A stretch of 64,000 nt of DNA, taken from assembly GCA_021014325.1 (NCBI GenBank), contig CM037462.1, positions 1,892,318 to 1,956,317 of the forward strand, in the 5' to 3' direction. Under the pieces are notes generated by a model, which searched no databases, had not been told where the DNA came from, and saw only the letters and a list, made by a program, of their open reading frames with translations. Source of the DNA: Plazaster borealis. Taxonomy: Eukaryota; Echinodermata; Asteroidea; Forcipulatida; Labidiasteridae. This document shows positions 61,901 to 64,000 of the stretch, piece by piece. The position numbers and the translations under genes were made by a program. The first letter of the stretch is position 1; each line of letters begins with the position of its first letter.

Positions 61901-64000
61901 AAGATAAAATACTCTTTATTTAAGGATTCTGAACTCACAGTACACTGTTATGGGAAATTCAACAATGTAAGTTTGAGTAACATTTTATAAGCGAATATAC
62001 TCCTCAAGCCTTACTCTAAAAACTGCCGGGTCAGAATTGACCCGAATTCCGGGCTCCGTGGGGGCTGACTCATTTCTGGGTCAGTATGACCCGGAATCTG
62101 TGTCGAAATGGCCCAGAATTTGCAGAATCCGAGGCAAAAACCCATTTATTTTAACCAGTTTCCGTGGGTCAGGCTCCCTGGGACCCGGAATCCGGGTCAA
62201 TTCTGATCCGTGTAGCATTTTTACTCTCTATGCTCTAGATCCTATGTGATTCATGTAAAGAAGACTGAATCCAAGAGGAAGAGAGAAGCTTTAGATCCCA
62301 TCCACTATGAGGACTCTCGCAATGACTACATTGCAGCTGAACTATCCAAGGAGATGGTTCAAGACTCTTTTGTAGTTGGAGATGGTAGAATGTATGGAGG
62401 CTACCACAATGCACCACTAGACACAGGAGCAACATACGACATTCGTGTCGGATCAGTTAGCAGAGGAAACGGGACGGTACGATTTCAAAAATAAATTTAA
62501 AACAACCCTAAGAACGCATTGGTATTGTAAAGATCATATCATATACATTGCTAGTAATGCTGATTGCCAAATCCTACTGGCAAGGCATATTGTGATGGTT
62601 GCATATCATTCCTCAAGGTGTATCCCTGGCTATACATCAGTTCCAGGTTGGATGGATTCTCACTGGTACCCCAAACAAAGATATTGACGAAATAGGGAGA
62701 CTGCCAAGGGCTAAATAGCTCAGTTGGTAGAGCAGCGGCCCGTTAATCCGGAGATCGCAAGTCAATTTATCTTTGTTCAACCCAAAATCATTTAAAATTT
62801 ACCCAATCAGTTTCCATTGTGGTTTATTACTTCAAATTGATAAATCTAAATATCTCACCTCAGTTGATTGAGTTAATATTTATTAAAAAGATTAATACTT
62901 TAAAAACGACATCCACACCGTTTTGCTTTTGCTACTTCCGTTTACTTTACAGGATGCACAGGTGACATATTCTCAGCCAATTAAAGGTAAGTTATACTTT
63001 AATCTCCTTTGAAACCCTTAAGTGAGGGCTGGTAACACTGAATCATGGCACATGTTATTTATTGCACTGTTTTTCTCAAAAGTGCAATGCCTCCCCTTGG
63101 GGAGTCAAAGTCCTCGATAACACAATATACTGGACTATACTACACATCTAAGAAGGGTCAGGTTACAGAGTTGTGTACTTTGTTTTGGTTTTTGTTGTTG
63201 TTGTTTTTCGGGTTTTTTGAGGGGCTGAAACATTGTTTTGCTCATATACTTCGTATAAATCGGAATCCTCTGATAAGTGGAGCCATCTGTTCTTTGTAGC
63301 AGGCTTCAAGATGTCTTGCTAAAAACCTGTGCTAGGTTCTTTGTTTTCCAACATCCCTCCCCCTGCCAATCAAAATTGTTGGCTAACTGGGGTGCCAGTA
63401 TCTAGTGGAACCTTCCTGCATTTGTTTAATCCCTGTGGTTACTCCCTCGCGTTAGGTTTTAAACCAATATTTGTCATTCTGTCATAAAGGCCGTTAGCTT
63501 ACAGCACACGCTGGATGTGATTTTCAATTTACATCCCTTTCAATACCACTAATAGCTTTATAATTCACACGACTGCCATTGGTTACACTGCAGCCAGTAG
63601 ACCGTTGGAAAATGCGTATATACATCCTTTGTAATGTTGATTTTATACTTTTTTTCAAAATTAATAACCATTCCAGACGTTGTAGAGATAGTTTGATTTT
63701 TTTTAAACAAATATTAAGTTTTAATTTTGTGTGTGTTAATTATTATGTTTTTACACTCTGAAACCAAAGTATTTTTGCACAAGCCTGAAGAAAGTGTTTT
63801 CTAACTGGAGATTCCGAGTCCATGAGTCATATTGACCACTAGGTCAACTTCAAACAATTATTGTAAATGTAAAAAACAAAAAAATGTGTTCATTATAGCT
63901 ACGGCAAAAGAACCAGATACTTCTGATGTAGGAACAATTGTTGGTGTTTTGATAGCTGTGATCATCATTGTCATCATCATCATCGTTGTCATCATGTTCT
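40876..64000 (+). CDS. Tie1/2-like: Gene C: lectin-Ig-EGF-FN3 receptor, 5' part, runs off the right edge
   Basis: Exons: 40876-40942, 44303-44416, 44957-45043, 45286-45543, 46602-46709, 47534-47623, 48101-48319, 51226-51549, 51856-52110, 52210-52341, 52530-52685, 52871-52972, 53133-53174, 53801-54094, 55328-55627, 56437-56663, 57184-57253, 60576-60682, 61255-61459, 61738-61837, 62239-62476, 62953-62986, and 63899 to beyond 64000. Every phase joins and no stop or indel is seen; exon 8 is one codon longer than in B. Up to exon 21 it matches gene B domain for domain. From the exon 21 donor on it is unrelated to A and B except for the short stalk exon 22. The kinase, if present, lies outside the window. 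Confidence 0.88.
41754..42308 (+). repeat. Dispersed repeat R1, gene C intron 1
   Basis: Contains ctgacgtcacacttcggggc, tgaccttgcatccatttcac, ggaccaatcataacacagat and gcttacgtcactgcacgttt in the same order as 1490-1930. Gene B intron 1 lacks it between ccttcggtt and acaattg (13516-13527). It is more diverged from the A and B copies than they are from each other, so it is an independent insertion. Confidence 0.65.
42439..42528 (+). repeat. 45-bp tandem duplication, gene C intron 1
   Basis: ttaaagggacatggagaaaa, aagacaagtcatgatcttaa occurs twice at a 45-bp period. Gene B has one shorter version near 13638. Confidence 0.85.
44038..44302 (-). mobile_element. LINE reverse-transcriptase C-terminal fragment, gene C intron 1
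   Basis: Minus-strand open frame with [20 protein letters not shown] and NWLPFRQRINLK (about 44232 to 44104), matching the end of many non-LTR polymerase proteins. The open frame continues into exon 2 antisense, which must be chance. The B counterpart is degenerate. Confidence 0.6.
44303..45543 (+). CDS. Gene C exons 2-4: fucolectin/F5-8C-like domain 1
   Basis: Same three-exon domain as in B. Changes include L to V and E to G early in exon 2, C to S and M to L in exon 3, and V to L, A to T, V to D, H to Q, T to S, R to Q, N to S, V to E and T to K in exon 4. Only about three silent changes were counted. [16 protein letters not shown] and VLDEVEVDE are unchanged. Confidence 0.8.
45865..46166 (-). 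mobile_element. tRNA-derived SINE, gene C intron 4
   Basis: Same insertion as 16437-16738: GTGTGGGTTCGAAACCCGGT and CTTGCGCCCTTGAGCAAGGC on the minus strand. Confidence 0.65.
46207..46403. repeat. Long hairpin MITE, gene C intron 4
   Basis: Same 197-bp inverted repeat as 16784-16980, ends CACACAGTCAG / CTGACTGTGTG. Confidence 0.8.
46602..48319 (+). CDS. Gene C exons 5-7: fucolectin/F5-8C-like domain 2, strongly diverged from B
   Basis: Core motifs kept ([51 protein letters not shown]). Exon 6 (47534-47623) differs at 14 of 90 bases with no silent change; exon 7 (48101-48319) at about 16 of 219 with two silent. Changed positions cluster at the ends of exon 6 and at RYQASSDDW / RNQVLSDEW and LRWEF / PRQEY in exon 7, which would be surface loops of this fold. 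Confidence 0.83.
46710..48100 (+). other. Gene C introns 5-6 (exon 6 at 47534-47623)
   Basis: Counterparts of gene B introns 5-6, about 97% alike by eye; intron 6 is about 70 bp shorter. Nothing recognised. Confidence 0.55.
49495..50040 (+). mobile_element. LINE endonuclease relic, gene C intron 7
   Basis: Counterpart of 20085-20790 without the 47-bp repeat: [70 protein letters not shown]. Contains a run of 12-13 C at 49733-49745 and multiple frame breaks. Confidence 0.75.
50530..50920 (+). promoter_or_regulatory. GC-rich CCAAT / NRF1- / YY1-like segment, gene C intron 7
   Basis: CCAAT words at GGTCCAATGTT, AACCAATTT, GACCAATCAG and GCCAATCAGAC; TTGCGCAAGCGCAAGG fits an NRF1 site with one mismatch; AAGATGGCG at 50909-50917. 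The ATG here opens only seven codons. Same interpretation limits as 21620-21960. Confidence 0.35.
51226..52110 (+). CDS. Gene C exons 8-9: two Ig-like domains
   Basis: Exon 8 (324 bp) has SEVGNSTLGRAARSLMLP where B has [18 protein letters not shown], and FYSELVST with one extra codon. Exon 9 keeps VKWKHN and [11 protein letters not shown]. Exon 9 differs from B at about 16 bases, 12 of them changing the residue. Confidence 0.75.
52210..53174 (+). CDS. Gene C exons 10-13: EGF-like modules
   Basis: Same four exons as B and nearly unchanged (GMWGPM to GIWGLM, DNC to DSC, QGR to HGR, GHLF to GRLF, GNC to GTC). Cysteines are all kept. Confidence 0.85.
53801..57253 (+). CDS. Gene C exons 14-17: FN3 domains 1-3
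   Basis: 53801-54094 (FN3-1), 55328-55627 (FN3-2), 56437-56663 plus 57184-57253 (FN3-3). Core Trp and Tyr of each domain are kept. The intron between FN3-1 and FN3-2 is 1233 bp against 271 in B because of a SINE-containing insertion. Confidence 0.85.
54626..55000 (-). mobile_element. tRNA-Leu-derived SINE with duplicated head, gene C intron 14 only
   Basis: On the minus strand: GTGTCGTGGCCGAGCGGATA, then GTGTCGTGACCGAGCGGATA again, GAGCACCGGACTCAAGCTCT, GTGTGGGTTCGTGTCCCGGT, and CTTGTGTCCCTAAGCAAGAC, ending in a body with GACGCCCTTCGGGAGTGAAA and AGCGCTATATAAAAACGGG. Absent from gene B intron 14. Confidence 0.75.
57357..57497 (+). mobile_element. tRNA-Leu-derived SINE, gene C intron 17, 5' piece
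   Basis: Same insertion as 27453-27778 in B: GTGTCGTGGCTGAGCGGTTA, GTGGGTTCGAGTCCCGGT, CTTGCGTCCTTGAGCAAGAT. It is cut after CTTTGTCCTTCTGA by the 57498-60302 element and resumes at 60305 with ggacattaagccgtaggtcc, running to about 60505. Confidence 0.8.
57813..57888 (+). CDS. Candidate short 5' exon inside the 2.8-kb insertion
   Basis: ATG at 57813 begins MEDQLLLFLNTTLGDRTATV with LEIFQ, then a good donor (CAAG/gtaagt). It ends in phase 1, which does not join 59007-59324 in frame, so an intermediate exon is missing or the gene is dead. Unidentified. Confidence 0.3.
59007..59324 (+). CDS. Unidentified protein fragment inside the 2.8-kb insertion
   Basis: From acceptor aaaacag the frame is open for 105 codons to TAA: IKAKGIRQPVIISLGPEKKP, FLLCVDSIPISGGSTAVEEF, KLFKTFYVFGLDYPKVLNSF. 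The [FV].LDYP..L..F and LLFK/KLFKTF.VF pattern recurs, from memory, in many short uncharacterised animal proteins linked to mobile DNA; I cannot name the family. The stop codon coincides with the TTAA of the MITE fragment that follows, so the C-terminus may be truncated by that insertion. Confidence 0.45.
   Translation, partial: AGTHIEHAVDSIKAKGIRQPVIISLGPEKKPNQFLLCVDSIPISGGSTAVEEFDKLFKTFYVFGLDYPKVLNSFFEFFAAFIYGVMPPSRVKPLVRSFATAVKSV
59325..59490. mobile_element. TTAA-type MITE end nested in the 2.8-kb insertion
   Basis: TTAA (59321-59324) followed by AGGGAAAGTATACTTTTGGT and, further in, AAAATCTGGAGCGGTTAT. Both match the layout of the MITE at 8474-8880 (AGGGATTGTGTACGTTTGGT, AAAATCTGGAGCGGTTAT). 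I could not find the matching right end, so only one end is claimed. Confidence 0.55.
60576..62476 (+). CDS. Gene C exons 18-21: FN3 domains 4-5
   Basis: 60576-60682 plus 61255-61459 (FN3-4), 61738-61837 plus 62239-62476 (FN3-5). Acceptor of exon 19 is actag against acag in B. FN3-5 keeps the [19 protein letters not shown] pattern (one Y to H). The exon 21 donor is gtacga, weaker than gtaagt in A and B, and marks the end of homology. Confidence 0.82.
62012..62217. mobile_element. MITE with GGGTCAGAATTGACCCG inverted repeats, gene C intron 20
   Basis: Same element and position as 29271-29475 in gene B, about 206 bp. Confidence 0.8.
62477..62952 (+). other. Gene C intron 21, unrelated to A and B
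   Basis: Shares only about 3 bases beyond the donor with introns 21 of A and B. It opens with a frame reading DFKNKFKTTLRTHWYC, loosely like a LINE polymerase end, and contains the tRNA-like piece at 62708-62765. No other signal. Confidence 0.5.
62708..62765 (+). mobile_element. tRNA-like fragment (GTT anticodon), SINE head remnant
   Basis: GGGCTAAATAGCTCAGTTGG and TAGAGC give a D-arm with box A; CGGCCCGTTAATCCGG gives an anticodon arm with GTT (Asn-type). No box B GGTTCGA or closing acceptor stem follows, so it is not a functional tRNA. Confidence 0.55.
62953..62986 (+). CDS. Gene C exon 22: short stalk exon
   Basis: 34 bp between ttttacag-type acceptor and gtaagt donor, coding DAQVTYSQPIK. 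It is the diverged counterpart of the first 34 bp of the A/B exon 22 ([11 protein letters not shown]). It ends in phase 1 and joins 63899 in frame. Confidence 0.75.
62987..63898 (+). other. Gene C intron 22 (912 bp)
   Basis: Unrelated to intron 22 of A and B. T-rich near 63183-63220. Short open frames only. No repeat or gene recognised. Confidence 0.5.
63899..64000 (+). CDS. Gene C exon 23 (partial): distinct transmembrane helix
   Basis: After acceptor ttatag the frame reads ATAKEPDTSDVGTIVGVLIA followed by a long Ile/Val run to the window edge. The EPDTS-V-G-x-I-V-G-V lead is a common stalk-to-helix form in invertebrate receptors. It has no similarity to the A/B helix. Downstream exons cannot be seen. 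Confidence 0.75.

Overview
The window looks like one stretch of an invertebrate deuterostome genome, most likely an echinoderm. That is inferred from AT-rich intron-dense DNA, GT-AG introns, tRNA-derived SINEs and MITEs, and a Tie-type receptor tyrosine kinase (RTK) carrying fucolectin-like domains. I found no prokaryotic genes. All supported coding sequence is on the + strand and belongs to three tandem paralogues of one gene, repeated with a period of about 28-29.5 kb, introns and spacers included.

Layout. (1) 1-5796: gene A, 3' part only (last FN3 exon, transmembrane exon, full kinase, tail); its 5' part lies left of the window. (2) 5797-12686: spacer, opening with a 53-bp minisatellite that includes the stop codon. 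(3) 12687-35262: gene B, complete in extent. Its 31 exons give a predicted 1580-residue receptor if the frame were intact: signal peptide, two fucolectin/F5-8C-like domains, two Tie-type Ig-like domains, EGF-like cysteine modules, five FN3 domains, a transmembrane segment and a tyrosine kinase. The exon after the catalytic lysine is 1 bp short compared with gene A, so the kinase frame is broken as given. (4) 35263-40875: second spacer with a shorter copy of the minisatellite. (5) 40876-64000: gene C, 5' part (exons 1-23). It is very similar to B up to the donor of exon 21, where homology stops abruptly; C then has a different short stalk exon and a different transmembrane exon. Its kinase is outside the window.

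Function. The kinase has Tie hallmarks (SRG..VYV activation loop, PVRW, a tail with two tyrosines), so these should be single-pass cell-surface receptors signalling inward. The lectin, Ig and FN3 ectodomain suggests recognition of glycans or glycoproteins. Hand comparison of B and C shows lectin-exon changes that are almost all amino-acid changing (about 45 against 5 silent), whereas A versus B kinase exons show about 8 against 9. This suggests a recently expanded receptor array whose ligand-facing part diversifies while the kinase is constrained or, in B, lost.

The remainder is introns and spacer filled with mobile-element relics: tRNA-Leu-type SINEs, MITEs with inverted repeats, LINE endonuclease and reverse-transcriptase fragments, and a 2.8-kb TA-flanked insertion in gene C. 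Several are present in one copy and absent in another, so they order the duplication events. All identities come from reading the sequence and from remembered family features; no search was run.
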